DNA of 64,000 bases from Streptomyces resistomycificus (lineage in GTDB: Bacteria; Actinomycetota; Actinomycetes; Streptomycetales; Streptomycetaceae), in NCBI RefSeq assembly GCF_001514265.1, contig NZ_KQ949001.1:183008-247007 (forward strand). Direction: 5' to 3'. Shown here one piece after another: positions 7,492 to 15,069 of the stretch; within the stretch, counting starts at the first letter, position 1; each line of letters begins with the position of its first letter. Below the pieces are notes generated by a model, which worked only from the letters and a program-made list of their open reading frames with translations, was not told the origin of the DNA and did not search any database. The translations under genes were made by a program, and so were the position numbers.

Positions 7492-7953
7492 ATGGATACG
7501 TCCTGGTGGCTCGCGCTCGTGGCGCTGGTGCTGCTCGCGTTGGTCGCCACGCTCGTCGACGGCTGGGGACGCGGCCGGCGTCCCGCGGGACGGCGGACCC
7601 GGCCGCCGGGGCGCCCGACGGGGCCGCGCGGACGCGGCGCGGCGCGGCCGCGGCCCGCGGAGATCTGGTGGGCGAACGTGCCCTTCGAAGACGGCCCGGG
7701 AGGCAAGGACCGGCCCTGTCTGGTGCTGGTGGTGCACGGGAACCGGGCGACCGTCGCGAAGATCACCAGCAAGTACCACGACGAGCGGGCCGGGGTGATC
7801 CCGCTGCCGCCGGGTGCCGTCGGCGATGCCCGTGGCCGGGCGAGTTTCCTGGAGACGGACGAGCTGCGTGAAGTGCCGGTGCGGGACTTCCGGCGGCAGG
7901 TGGGGGTGGTGGACCCGGTCCTGTGGGACCAGGTCCGCCACCTGGCCGACTAG
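7492..7953 (+). CDS. PemK/MazF-family protein with an N-terminal membrane anchor
   Basis: A 153-residue protein in three parts: a hydrophobic helix (about residues 4-21, SWWLALVALVLLALVATLV), a 30-residue Arg/Gly/Pro-rich linker, and a C-terminal PemK/MazF-like beta-barrel (from about IWWANVPFEDGPGGKDRPCLVL). Soluble MazF proteins cleave mRNA. This one has no antitoxin gene beside it, so toxin function is not established. A TAACGT -10-like box (7479-7484) lies 7 nt before the ATG at 7492, suggesting a leaderless mRNA; the ATG at 7486 is an alternative start. It is convergent with cysM. Confidence 0.8.
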   Translation: MDTSWWLALVALVLLALVATLVDGWGRGRRPAGRRTRPPGRPTGPRGRGAARPRPAEIWWANVPFEDGPGGKDRPCLVLVVHGNRATVAKITSKYHDERAGVIPLPPGAVGDARGRASFLETDELREVPVRDFRRQVGVVDPVLWDQVRHLAD

Positions 7954-7993
7954 GGGGTGCGGACACCTCCTGGCGCGTCGGCCGCGGGTTTCG

Positions 7994-8944
7994 TCACGCC
8001 CAGAGCTGGCCCTGCAGGGTCTCGATCGCTTCCTCCGTCGTGGCCGCCGTGTAGACGCCCGTCGAGAGGTACTTCCAGCCGCCGTCCGCGACGACGAACA
8101 CGATGTCCGCGCTCTCGCCGGCCTTGAGCGCCTTGTTGCCGACGCCGATCGCGGCGTGCAGGGCGGCGCCGGTGGAGACGCCCGCGAAGATGCCCTCCTG
8201 CTGGAGGAGCTCGCGGGTGCGGGTGACCGCGTCCGCCGAGCCGACGGAGAAGCGGGTGGTCAGGACGGACGCGTCGTACAGCTCCGGTACGAAGCCCTCG
8301 TCGAGGTTGCGCAGGCCGTAGACCAGGTCGTCGTAGCGGGGCTCGGCGGCGACGATCTTCACGTCCGGCTTGTTCTCGCGGAGGTAGCGGCCGACGCCCA
8401 TCAGGGTGCCGGTGGTGCCCAGGCCCGCGACGAAGTGGGTGACGGATGGCAGGTCGGCGAGGATCTCCGGGCCGGTGGTGGCGTAGTGGGCGCCGGCGTT
8501 GTCCGGGTTGCCGTACTGGTAGAGCATCACCCAGTCGGGATGCTCCACGGCGAGCTCCTTGGCGACCCGGACGGCGGTGTTGGAGCCGCCGGCGGCGGGC
8601 GAGGAGATGATCTCGGCTCCCCACATGCCGAGCAGGTCACGGCGTTCCTGCGAGGTGTTCTCGGGCATCACGCACACCATGCGGTAGCCCTTGAGCTTGG
8701 CCGCCATGGCGAGGGAGATGCCGGTGTTGCCGGAGGTGGGTTCGAGGATCGTGCAGCCCGGGGTCAGCCGGCCGTCCTTCTCCGCCTGCTCGATCATGTG
8801 CAGGGCGGGACGGTCCTTGACCGAGCCGGTCGGGTTGCGGTCCTCCAGCTTCGCCCAGATACGGACGTCGGCGGACGGCGAGAGCCGCGGCAGGCGCACC
8901 AGAGGGGTGTTGCCCACCGCGGCCAGCGGGGAGTCGTAACGCAT
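7994..8944 (-). CDS. cysM: CysO-dependent cysteine synthase (CysM)
   Basis: A 316-residue PLP enzyme of the cysteine synthase family. The PLP lysine is Lys43 in NPTGSVKDRPA; the substrate loop is TSGNTGISLA and the phosphate loop GTTGTLMGVG. In actinobacteria, CysM joins O-phosphoserine to the thiocarboxylate of the sulphur carrier CysO, a route resistant to oxidants. The cysO-like gene lies 14 nt upstream on the same strand, which supports that role over an O-acetylserine sulphhydrylase. Length and start (MRYDSPLAAVGNTPLVRL) match the family. Confidence 0.94.
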   Translation of the reverse strand: MRYDSPLAAVGNTPLVRLPRLSPSADVRIWAKLEDRNPTGSVKDRPALHMIEQAEKDGRLTPGCTILEPTSGNTGISLAMAAKLKGYRMVCVMPENTSQERRDLLGMWGAEIISSPAAGGSNTAVRVAKELAVEHPDWVMLYQYGNPDNAGAHYATTGPEILADLPSVTHFVAGLGTTGTLMGVGRYLRENKPDVKIVAAEPRYDDLVYGLRNLDEGFVPELYDASVLTTRFSVGSADAVTRTRELLQQEGIFAGVSTGAALHAAIGVGNKALKAGESADIVFVVADGGWKYLSTGVYTAATTEEAIETLQGQLWA

Positions 8945-8958
8945 CGGTGGCCGGGGCC

Positions 8959-9237
8959 TCAGACCATGCCGCCGGCGACGGCCGGCAGGATCGTCACGTT
9001 GTCGCCGTCGGCGAGCTTGGTGTTGATGCCGTCGAGGAAGCGGACGTCCTCGTCGTTCAGGTAGACGTTGACGAAGCGACGCAGCTCGCCGCCGTCCACG
9101 ATGCGGGCCTGGATTCCCGCGTGCCGGGTCTCGAGGTCGGTGAAGAGCTCGGCAAGGGTGTCCCCGGTGCCCTCCACGGCCTTCTGGCCGTCGGTGTACT
9201 GGCGGAGGATGGTCGGGATGCGGACCTCGATGGCCAT
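8959..9237 (-). CDS. cysO: Sulphur carrier protein CysO (MoaD/ThiS fold) ending GGMV
   Basis: A 92-residue ubiquitin-like sulphur carrier. The start is AIEVRIPTILRQYTDGQKAV, and the NVYLNDEDVRFLDG motif and the tail VTILPAVAGGMV match the mycobacterial CysO pattern. The functional thiocarboxylate forms on the second Gly of the terminal GG. Here two residues (Met-Val) follow the GG, so the protein must be trimmed before activation, probably by the JAMM peptidase encoded at 9527-9949. AGGAG lies 9 nt before the ATG at 9237. It is co-transcribed with cysM. Confidence 0.93.
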   Translation of the reverse strand: MAIEVRIPTILRQYTDGQKAVEGTGDTLAELFTDLETRHAGIQARIVDGGELRRFVNVYLNDEDVRFLDGINTKLADGDNVTILPAVAGGMV

Positions 9238-9351
9238 GGTTGCGGGCTCCTGTCGGAAGTGGTCAGGTCGGTGGGCGCGCGGCAGCGCAGCTGGGGCGGG
9301 TATTGCAGGGTGAGGCGCCGCGGCCCTCGGCCGTACGGCGGCAGGGCAGCG

Positions 9352-9447
9352 TCAACAGATGGCGCTGGCGAGCCTGCACAGGTCGACGTGCAGCCGCGCC
9401 ACGAGCAGCATGCCCGGCGTCTTCTCGCTCACGTCGTGGGAAACCAT
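9352..9447 (-). CDS. Cysteine-type leader peptide upstream of cysO (31 residues)
   Basis: A 31-codon frame that begins at ATG 9447 and ends TGT TGA at 9352. It encodes a short variable start followed by LLVARLHVDLCRLASAIC. The C-terminal pattern (LHVDLCRLASAIC, with Cys as the last codon) recurs in small leader peptides before sulphur-metabolism genes in actinobacteria. In mycobacteria, Cys-containing upstream frames attenuate cysteine genes when cysteine is scarce or plentiful. The 114 nt between its stop and cysO hold GC-rich inverted segments but no textbook terminator that I can define. A -10 box placed for a leaderless start precedes it. Confidence 0.75.
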   Translation of the reverse strand: MVSHDVSEKTPGMLLVARLHVDLCRLASAIC

Positions 9448-9453
9448 GGGCTC

Positions 9454-9459
9454 ATCGTA
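9454..9459 (-). promoter_or_regulatory. -10 box for a leaderless cys leader transcript
   Basis: On the minus strand TACGAT (TANNNT) ends 6 nt before the A of the leader-peptide ATG at 9447. This is the spacing expected when transcription starts at the A of the start codon. No convincing -35 is visible. Confidence 0.5.
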
Positions 9460-9526
9460 TCGATTCCCGCTCGGGGGTCCGGGGTGTGATCTCGCATTCC
9501 GGACACATTCCAACCGAACAGTGAGA

Positions 9527-9949
9527 TCAGTACGACTCCACCACCGTGACCTCCTCCTCCGTGACCTCGCCCTCCACGATCCGGAAGGAGCGGAACTGGA
9601 AGTCGCCGGCCCCGTCGGTGTCCGCCGTCGAGACCAGGACGTAGTGCGCGCCGGGCTCGTTGGCGTAGGAGATGTCGGTGCGGGACGGGTAGGCCTCGGT
9701 CGCCGTGTGGGAGTGGTAGATCACCACCGGCTCCTCGTCGCGGTCGTCCATCTCGCGGTAGAGCTTGAGCAGATCCTGCGAGTCGAACTCGTAGAACGTG
9801 GGCGAGCGGGCGGCGTTCAGCATCGGGACGAAGCGCTCGGGGCGGCCCGCGCCCTCCGGGCCCGCGACCACGCCGCACGCCTCGTCGGGGTGGTCCTCGC
9901 GCGCGTGGGCGACGATCTGGTCGTACAGGGCCTGGGTGATGGTCAGCAT
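9527..9949 (-). CDS. mec: JAMM/MPN+ metallopeptidase Mec, CysO-cysteine peptidase
   Basis: A 140-residue zinc isopeptidase of the JAB1/MPN/Mov34 fold. The full JAMM signature is present: Glu23 (PDEACG), His79-Ser-His81, Ser89 and Asp92 (HSHTATEAYPSRTD). In mycobacteria, Mec+ releases cysteine from the C-terminus of CysO. Homologues in other systems remove extra residues after GG of MoaD-like carriers, which this genome would need for its GGMV-ending CysO. The start at 9949 (MLTITQALY) was chosen because the upstream extension runs into the terminator hairpins at 9970-10061. Confidence 0.93.
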   Translation of the reverse strand: MLTITQALYDQIVAHAREDHPDEACGVVAGPEGAGRPERFVPMLNAARSPTFYEFDSQDLLKLYREMDDRDEEPVVIYHSHTATEAYPSRTDISYANEPGAHYVLVSTADTDGAGDFQFRSFRIVEGEVTEEEVTVVESY

Positions 9950-9969
9950 GCTGGTCAGGATAAGCAAAG

Positions 9970-10004
9970 GGGCCGCCTGTACCGAGGGATGGTACGGGCG
10001 GCCC
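9970..10004 (-). terminator. Second terminator after the amino-acid permease
   Basis: A 14-bp inverted repeat (9970-9983, 9991-10004; one G-U pair) with a 7-nt loop. On the minus strand it is followed by CTTTGCTT, a T-rich tail. It ends 20 nt before the mec start codon. Confidence 0.8.
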
Positions 10005-10028
10005 ACATGCCGGACGTCCTGAGCGGCT

Positions 10029-10061
10029 GCCGCAGGGAGCGCCACGAGTGCTCCCTGCGGC
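10029..10061 (-). terminator. First terminator after the amino-acid permease
   Basis: A perfect 12-bp stem (10029-10040 with 10050-10061) and 9-nt loop. It is flanked on both sides by the palindrome GGACGTCC (10012-10019 and 10063-10070), which can extend the stem. It lies 33 nt after the permease stop and precedes the second hairpin at 9970-10004. Confidence 0.8.
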
Positions 10062-10094
10062 CGGACGTCCTGGATCGTGCGGCCGGGACGGGTC

Positions 10095-11516
10095 CTAGCC
10101 GACCTTCTCGAACCGCTCGTCTCCGCGGGCGGCGACCTCGGGGTTGCGGCTCTTGAGGATCGCCCAGCCGATGCCCAGGGCCGCGGCCCAGACGGCCATC
10201 ACGTACAGGCAGACGCGGGAGTCGGCGTCGTACGCGATCAGGCCGGTGACGAAGAGCAGGAAGACGATGGCGACGTAGCTGCACTTCGAGCCGCCCGGCG
10301 CCGGGAAGGACGAGGCGGGCAGCCGGCCGGCCTCGACCGCGCGGCGGTACAGGACGTGGCTGACCAGGATCATCAGCCAGGTCCAGATGCCGGCCGCGGT
10401 GGCGACCGAGGTGACGTAGCCGAAGGCCTTCTCCGGGACGACGTAGTTGAGGACCACGCCGATGCCCATGAAGAGCACGGAGACGAAGATGCCGAAGGCG
10501 GGCGTCTTGGTCGACGACAGCTTGCTGAACGCCTTGGGGGCCTCGCCGCTGTCGGCCAGGTTCCGCAGCATGCGGCCCGTGGAGTACATGCCCGAGTTGC
10601 AGGAGGACAGGGCCGCGGTCAGCACGACGAAGTTGACGATGGCCGCGCCCGCCGGGATGCCGATCTTCGCGAAGGCCGCGACGAAGGGGCTGACACCGGG
10701 CGCGAACTCGGTCCACTTGACCACGCACAGGATGACGGTGAGGGCACCGACGTAGAACAGCGCGATCCGCCAGGGCAGGGTGTTGATCGCCTTGGGGAGG
10801 GTCTTCTCCGGGTCCTCGGACTCGCCCGCCGTGACACCGACCAGCTCGACGGCGAGGTAGGCGAACATGACGCCCTGCAGGGTCATCAGGGACGAGCCGA
10901 CGCCCTTGGGGAAGAAGCCGTCGAAGGCCCAGAGGTTGGAGACGGCCGCCGTGTCGCCGGCACTGCTGAAGCCGAACGTGAGCACGCCCAGGCCGATCAC
11001 GATCATGCCGATCAGGGCGGTGACCTTGACCATCGAGAACCAGAACTCCAGCTCACCGAAGAGCTTCACGGAGATCAGGTTCACCCCGAAGAGGATCACC
11101 AGGAAGACCAGTGCGGTCACCCACTGGGGGACTTCCGGGAACCAGTAGTTGACGTAGATGGCGGCGGCCGTGAGCTCGGCCATGCCGGTCACCACCCACA
11201 TCAGCCAGTACGTCCAGCCGGTGAAGTAGCCGAAGAACGGACCGAGGAACTCGCGGGAGTACTCCGCGAAGGAGCCCGAGACCGGGCGGTAGAGCAGGAG
11301 CTCACCGAGCGCCCGCATGATGAAGAAGATGATCACGCCCGCGAGGGCGTACATGAAGATCAGGCTGGGTCCGGCCTTGGCGATGTTCGCCCCGGCGCCC
11401 AGGAACAGGCCGACGCCGATGGCGCCGCCGATCGCGATCATCTGGACCTGACGACTGCCGAGCCCGCGCTCGTACCCCTCTTCGGAGGTCTTCTCCTCGA
11501 CCTGCGGTGAGGTCAT
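10095..11516 (-). CDS. Amino-acid permease of the APC/AAT family
   Basis: A 473-residue integral membrane protein with about 12 helices. It begins with a hydrophilic acidic tail, then GLGSRQVQMIAIGGAIGVGLFLGAG, the conserved first helix of AAT-type permeases (cf. CycA, AnsP, GabP). It also has the YRPVSGSFAEYS and SEDPEKTLPKAINTLP signatures. It imports a neutral or basic amino acid by proton symport; the specific substrate cannot be read. The start at 11516 (MTSPQVEEK) has AGAAAGG about 12 nt upstream; an ATG at 11537 is possible. It ends with a double terminator. Confidence 0.88.
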   Translation of the reverse strand: MTSPQVEEKTSEEGYERGLGSRQVQMIAIGGAIGVGLFLGAGANIAKAGPSLIFMYALAGVIIFFIMRALGELLLYRPVSGSFAEYSREFLGPFFGYFTGWTYWLMWVVTGMAELTAAAIYVNYWFPEVPQWVTALVFLVILFGVNLISVKLFGELEFWFSMVKVTALIGMIVIGLGVLTFGFSSAGDTAAVSNLWAFDGFFPKGVGSSLMTLQGVMFAYLAVELVGVTAGESEDPEKTLPKAINTLPWRIALFYVGALTVILCVVKWTEFAPGVSPFVAAFAKIGIPAGAAIVNFVVLTAALSSCNSGMYSTGRMLRNLADSGEAPKAFSKLSSTKTPAFGIFVSVLFMGIGVVLNYVVPEKAFGYVTSVATAAGIWTWLMILVSHVLYRRAVEAGRLPASSFPAPGGSKCSYVAIVFLLFVTGLIAYDADSRVCLYVMAVWAAALGIGWAILKSRNPEVAARGDERFEKVG

Positions 11517-11668
11517 GTGTAGTGCGCCTTTCTCCATTCCGACCCGGGCCTCTCGTCGGCCTCGGATCGGGTCTCGATCCCCCCGGATTGATGGAGCTTT
11601 CTGCCTGGCCGACGGTCTGCCGGCTCGGTGGCGCACCCGGCGCACATGGGTGGTGTTCACCGGGCGGT

Positions 11669-11685
11669 CGTGAAGATTTATCACG
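11669..11685. promoter_or_regulatory. AT-rich inverted repeat upstream of the permease
   Basis: CGTGA-N7-TCACG sits in an AT-rich patch about 155 bp upstream of the permease start, followed by the direct repeat ATTTATCAC/ATTGATCAC (11677-11702). AT content this high is unusual for the window and marks a likely promoter/operator. The regulator is unknown. Confidence 0.4.
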
Positions 11686-11747
11686 CCCGCAATATTGATC
11701 ACCCGTACGTCATGTGACGCAGACCACGAGAAGAAGCGGACAAAGAA

Positions 11748-11779
11748 CACCGCGACGGGCATAGGTGCCCGTCGCGGTG
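11748..11779 (-). terminator. Terminator after the clpS-DUF2017 operon
   Basis: A perfect 13-bp stem (CACCGCGACGGGC and its complement) with the loop ATAGGT, 56 nt after the DUF2017 stop. On the minus strand it is followed by TTCTTTG. Confidence 0.8.
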
Positions 11780-11835
11780 ATGCGATCGTTATCCGGATTT
11801 GAGCGTCCGCTGAGCGAACACATCATCCTCACAAG

Positions 11836-12441
11836 TCACGGCATAAGTGTCGTCACGAGCGTCTCCTGGAGGCCGCCGAGCCACAGGTACGCCATCACCA
11901 TCGGCTTGCGCGGGTCCTCGTCCGGCAGCCGGTAGAGGAGGTCGGTGTCCTCCTCGTCGGTGATGTCCAGCCGGGACCCGATCGCCAGGCGCAGGTCGTT
12001 CAGGGCGCCGAGCCACTGCCGGGACTGCTCCGGCGAGAGCTTGAGGACCGCCCCGCCACCCTCGGCCGCGGAGCTGAGCTCGTTCAGGGCACGGATCACC
12101 GCGAGGGCGTTCTCCCGCTTGCCGGAGCGCAGGTCGTTCTCGGTGTAGCGGCGGAACTCGGCGGAGTACGCCCGCTGCTCCTCGGCCTCCCTGGGCCCCG
12201 GCGTCCCCTCGGGGTCGCTGTAGGCGTCCGGGAAGAGGCGCATCAGGACGGGGTCGGCGGGCGGCTCGCTCGGGCCCTCGGCGAACAGCTCGGCGAGCGG
12301 GTCGTCGGAGGCGTCCTCGGCGGGGCCCGGGCCGATGAGCTCCAGAAGCTGGACGGCCAGCGACCGGATGATGGAGATCTCGACGTCGTCGAGCGCGACG
12401 GCCGCGCCGCCGCCGGGGAGCGGTTCGAATTGTCCGGGCAT
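11836..12441 (-). CDS. DUF2017 protein, partner gene of clpS
   Basis: A 201-residue acidic, mostly helical cytosolic protein of the DUF2017 family. It begins with a PxGGGAAVALDDVEISIIRSLAVQLLEL segment (first 40 residues) and ends LWLGGLQETLVTTLMP. The family is regularly encoded immediately after clpS in actinobacteria, as here (12-nt gap), so a role in ClpAP/ClpCP substrate handling is plausible but unproven. No enzymatic motif is visible. Confidence 0.82.
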   Translation of the reverse strand: MPGQFEPLPGGGAAVALDDVEISIIRSLAVQLLELIGPGPAEDASDDPLAELFAEGPSEPPADPVLMRLFPDAYSDPEGTPGPREAEEQRAYSAEFRRYTENDLRSGKRENALAVIRALNELSSAAEGGGAVLKLSPEQSRQWLGALNDLRLAIGSRLDITDEEDTDLLYRLPDEDPRKPMVMAYLWLGGLQETLVTTLMP

Positions 12442-12453
12442 CAGGGGATATCG

Positions 12454-12771
12454 CTACTTCCGGTCCTGCTGGAGGGTGGCCCACAAGCCGTAGCCGTGCA
12501 TCGCCTGCACGTCGCGTTCCATCTCCTCGCGGCTCCCGCTGGAGACGACCGCCCGGCCCTTGTGGTGGACGTCGAGCATGAGCTTGGTGGCCTTGTCCTT
12601 GGTGTAGCCGAAGTACGACTGGAAGACGTACGTCACGTAGCTCATGAGGTTGACGGGGTCGTTGTGCACGATGGTGACCCAGGGGACGTCCGGCTCGGGG
12701 ACGGCGAAGACCTCTTCCGCCGACTCGGTGCGTTCGATCTCTACGGGAGCGGGTGACGTCACATGGCCCAT
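12454..12771 (-). CDS. clpS: ATP-dependent Clp protease adaptor ClpS
   Basis: A 105-residue adaptor that delivers N-degron substrates to the Clp unfoldase. It has a disordered acidic N-tail, then the ClpS core: PWVTIVHNDPVNLMSYVTYVF carries the Asn-Asp pair that binds the N-terminal residue, followed by KLMLDVHHKGRAVV. ATG 12771 is taken as the start; a GTG three codons later is an alternative. It forms a two-gene operon with DUF2017 and is divergent from the nicotinate phosphoribosyltransferase gene. Confidence 0.94.
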   Translation of the reverse strand: MGHVTSPAPVEIERTESAEEVFAVPEPDVPWVTIVHNDPVNLMSYVTYVFQSYFGYTKDKATKLMLDVHHKGRAVVSSGSREEMERDVQAMHGYGLWATLQQDRK

Positions 12772-12893
12772 GCTGCCACCGCAGGGGGGTGGTCGCACAA
12801 ACCGACGTGTGACGGAGGCGACGGGAACCCGAAATCGTCAGAGTGACGAAATGGGGGTAGCATCTCCTGCCATGCGGCGTACACCGGGGACAA

Positions 12894-12920
12894 CCCCCGG
12901 GCCCCCGGCCGGCCCGGGGG
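12894..12920. promoter_or_regulatory. GC-rich hairpin in the nicotinate phosphoribosyltransferase leader
   Basis: A perfect 10-bp stem CCCCCGGGCC/GGCCCGGGGG with a 7-nt loop, 32 nt upstream of the GTG start and downstream of a possible -10 (TAGCAT, 12858-12863). It could be a terminator/attenuator or simply a stable leader structure. Confidence 0.4.
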
Positions 12921-12952
12921 CACTCGGAGAGTCATGGGCGAGGAGAGCTGTC

Positions 12953-14299
12953 GTGGATGTAGCGGACCTTGGACTGCCGGTGGAAGTTCCCTCGACGGCG
13001 CTCTTCACGGACCAGTACGAGCTCACGATGTTGCAGGCCGCTCTGAAAGCGGGGACCGCCGAGCGCCGCAGCGTGTTCGAGGTCTTCACCCGGCGCCTGC
13101 CGGACGGGCGCCGCTACGGCGTGGTGGCGGGCACCGGCCGGGTCCTGGACGCGGTCGAGAACTTCCGTTTCGACGCCGACGTCCTCGCCTTCCTGCGCGA
13201 GCGCGGCATCGTCGACGACACCACCCTGGACTGGCTGTCCTCTTACCGCTTCTCCGGTGACATCTGGGGCTACCCCGAGGGCGAGGTGTACTTCCCGGGC
13301 TCGCCGATCATGCGGGTCGAGGGGTCCTTCGCCGAGTGCGTGCTCCTGGAGACCGTGATCCTGTCGATCCTCAACCACGACTCGGCGATCGCCGCGGCCG
13401 CCTCCCGGATGGCCTCCGCCGCCGGTGACCGGCCGCTGATCGAGATGGGTGCCCGGCGCACCCACGAGCTGGCCGCGGTCGCCGCCTCCCGCGCCGCGTA
13501 CGTCGGCGGCTTCACCACCACCTCCGACCTGGCGGCGGGCTTCCGCTACGGCATCCCCACGGTCGGCACGTCCGCCCACGCCTTCACCCTCCTGCACGAC
13601 CGGGAGCGGGACGCCTTCCAGGCCCAGGTGAACTCGCTGGGCCGGGGCACGACGCTGCTCGTGGACACGTACGACGTCACCGAGGCGGTCCGCACGGCCG
13701 TCGAGGTCGCCGGACCCGAGCTGGGCGCGGTGCGCGTCGACTCCGGTGACCTGCTGCTGGTCGCCTACCGGGTGCGGCAGCAGCTGGACGAGCTGGGGGC
13801 GACGGACACGAAGATCATCGTGACCTCGGACCTGGACGAGTACGCGATCGCCTCGCTGGGGGCGGCGCCGGTGGACGCGTACGGCGTCGGCACCCAGCTG
13901 GTGACCGGCTCGGGGCACCCGACGGCCTCCATGGTCTACAAGCTGGTCGCCCGCGCCGAGTCCGCCGACCCGAAGGCTCCGCTGGTGTCGGTGGCGAAGA
14001 AGTCGTCCGGCGGCAAGACGTCCGTCGGCGGCCGCAAGTGGGCCGCGCGGCGTCTCGACAGCCACGGGGTCGCGGAGGCGGAGGTCGTCGGCACCGGGCC
14101 GGTACCGGCCGAGCTGGCGGACCGGCAGCTCCTGGTCGAGCTCGTCAAGGGCGGCGAGGTCGTGGCCCGCGAGCCGCTGGACGTCGTACGCGACCGCCAC
14201 GCGGCGGCCCGCGCCGGCCTGCCGCTGTCGGCGACCCAGCTGTCCCGCGGAGAACCGGTCATCCCGACGGAGTACGCGCACGGGCGCTCGGGTAGCTAA
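12953..14299 (+). CDS. pncB: Nicotinate phosphoribosyltransferase
   Basis: A 448-residue NAD-salvage enzyme that makes nicotinate mononucleotide from nicotinate and PRPP. The signature TALFTDQYELTMLQAAL near the N-terminus, GTSAHAFTLLHDRERDAF with the phosphorylatable His, DSGDLLLVAYRVR and TSDLDEYAI are present. The start is the GTG at 12953 (AGGAGAG 7 nt upstream), giving M-DVADLGLPV. Longer in-frame extensions antisense to clpS were rejected. The nicotinamidase gene follows 133 nt downstream, completing a two-step salvage route. Confidence 0.93.
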   Translation: MDVADLGLPVEVPSTALFTDQYELTMLQAALKAGTAERRSVFEVFTRRLPDGRRYGVVAGTGRVLDAVENFRFDADVLAFLRERGIVDDTTLDWLSSYRFSGDIWGYPEGEVYFPGSPIMRVEGSFAECVLLETVILSILNHDSAIAAAASRMASAAGDRPLIEMGARRTHELAAVAASRAAYVGGFTTTSDLAAGFRYGIPTVGTSAHAFTLLHDRERDAFQAQVNSLGRGTTLLVDTYDVTEAVRTAVEVAGPELGAVRVDSGDLLLVAYRVRQQLDELGATDTKIIVTSDLDEYAIASLGAAPVDAYGVGTQLVTGSGHPTASMVYKLVARAESADPKAPLVSVAKKSSGGKTSVGGRKWAARRLDSHGVAEAEVVGTGPVPAELADRQLLVELVKGGEVVAREPLDVVRDRHAAARAGLPLSATQLSRGEPVIPTEYAHGRSGS

Positions 14300-14432
14300 A
14301 GCGGGAGTGACGCGATGCGCCCCGCAACGCCCCCTCCCGAACGGCCCTTCGAGTCAATAGGCTCGTAAGTTCACCGGCCGGGCCAGCACCCCCTTCCACG
14401 ACCCAGTCGTCCATAACCGAAGGACACCGACC

Positions 14433-15020
14433 ATGCGCCGCGCCTTGATCGTCGTAGACGTGCAGAACGACTTCTGCGAGGGGGGCAGCCTCGCGGTGGC
14501 CGGGGGTGCCGATGTGGCCGCCGCCGTGACCGAGCTGATCGGGCAGGCGGCCGGCTCCGGCTACCAGCACGTGGTGGCGACCCGCGACCACCACATCGCC
14601 CCCGGCGGCCACTTCGCCGACAACCCCGACTACGTCCACTCCTGGCCCGCGCACTGCGTCGCCGGCACCGAGGGGGTGGGCTTCCACCCGAACTTCGCCC
14701 CCGCCGTCGCCTCCGGCGCGATCGACGCCGTCTTCGACAAGGGGGCGTACGCGGCGGCGTACAGCGGCTTCGAGGGAGCCGACGAGAACGGCGTCCCGCT
14801 GGCGGACTGGCTCAGGGCCCGGGAGGTCGAGGAGGTGGACGTGGTGGGCATCGCCACCGACCACTGCGTCCGCGCCACCGCGCTGGACGCGGCCCGCGAG
14901 GGCTTCCGCACCCAGGTCCTGCTGGACCTGACCGCCGGGGTCGCCGAGGAGACCACCGAACGGGCCCTGGAGGAGATGCGCGGGGCGGGCGTCGAGCTGA
15001 CCGGCAAGCCGGTCGTATAG
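14433..15020 (+). CDS. pncA: Nicotinamidase / pyrazinamidase
   Basis: A 195-residue isochorismatase-fold amidase that converts nicotinamide to nicotinate, the substrate of the preceding gene. The catalytic Asp is in VVDVQNDF (about residue 9). The metal site is in ATRDHH (Asp and His residues), the cis-peptide region lies around HSWPAHCVAGTEG, and the nucleophilic Cys is in ATDHCVRATALDA. It would also activate pyrazinamide. No strong Shine-Dalgarno is seen; AAGGA lies about 7-11 nt upstream (ACCGAAGGACACCGACC-ATG). Confidence 0.94.
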   Translation: MRRALIVVDVQNDFCEGGSLAVAGGADVAAAVTELIGQAAGSGYQHVVATRDHHIAPGGHFADNPDYVHSWPAHCVAGTEGVGFHPNFAPAVASGAIDAVFDKGAYAAAYSGFEGADENGVPLADWLRAREVEEVDVVGIATDHCVRATALDAAREGFRTQVLLDLTAGVAEETTERALEEMRGAGVELTGKPVV

Positions 15021-15031
15021 GGCCCCGCGCA

Positions 15032-15064
15032 GGCGGGCGGGGCGCCGCCGGTGCGACGCCCGCC
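15032..15064. terminator. Possible bidirectional terminator after pncA
   Basis: An 8-bp inverted repeat GGCGGGCG/CGCCCGCC with a 17-nt loop lies between convergent genes, 11 nt after pncA and 5 nt before the opposing gene end. Confidence 0.4.
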
Positions 15065-15069
15065 GCAGC

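Noticed and set aside
14259..14864. 201-codon minus-strand frame opposite pncA
   Set aside because: Shadow of pncA, which carries all catalytic residues.
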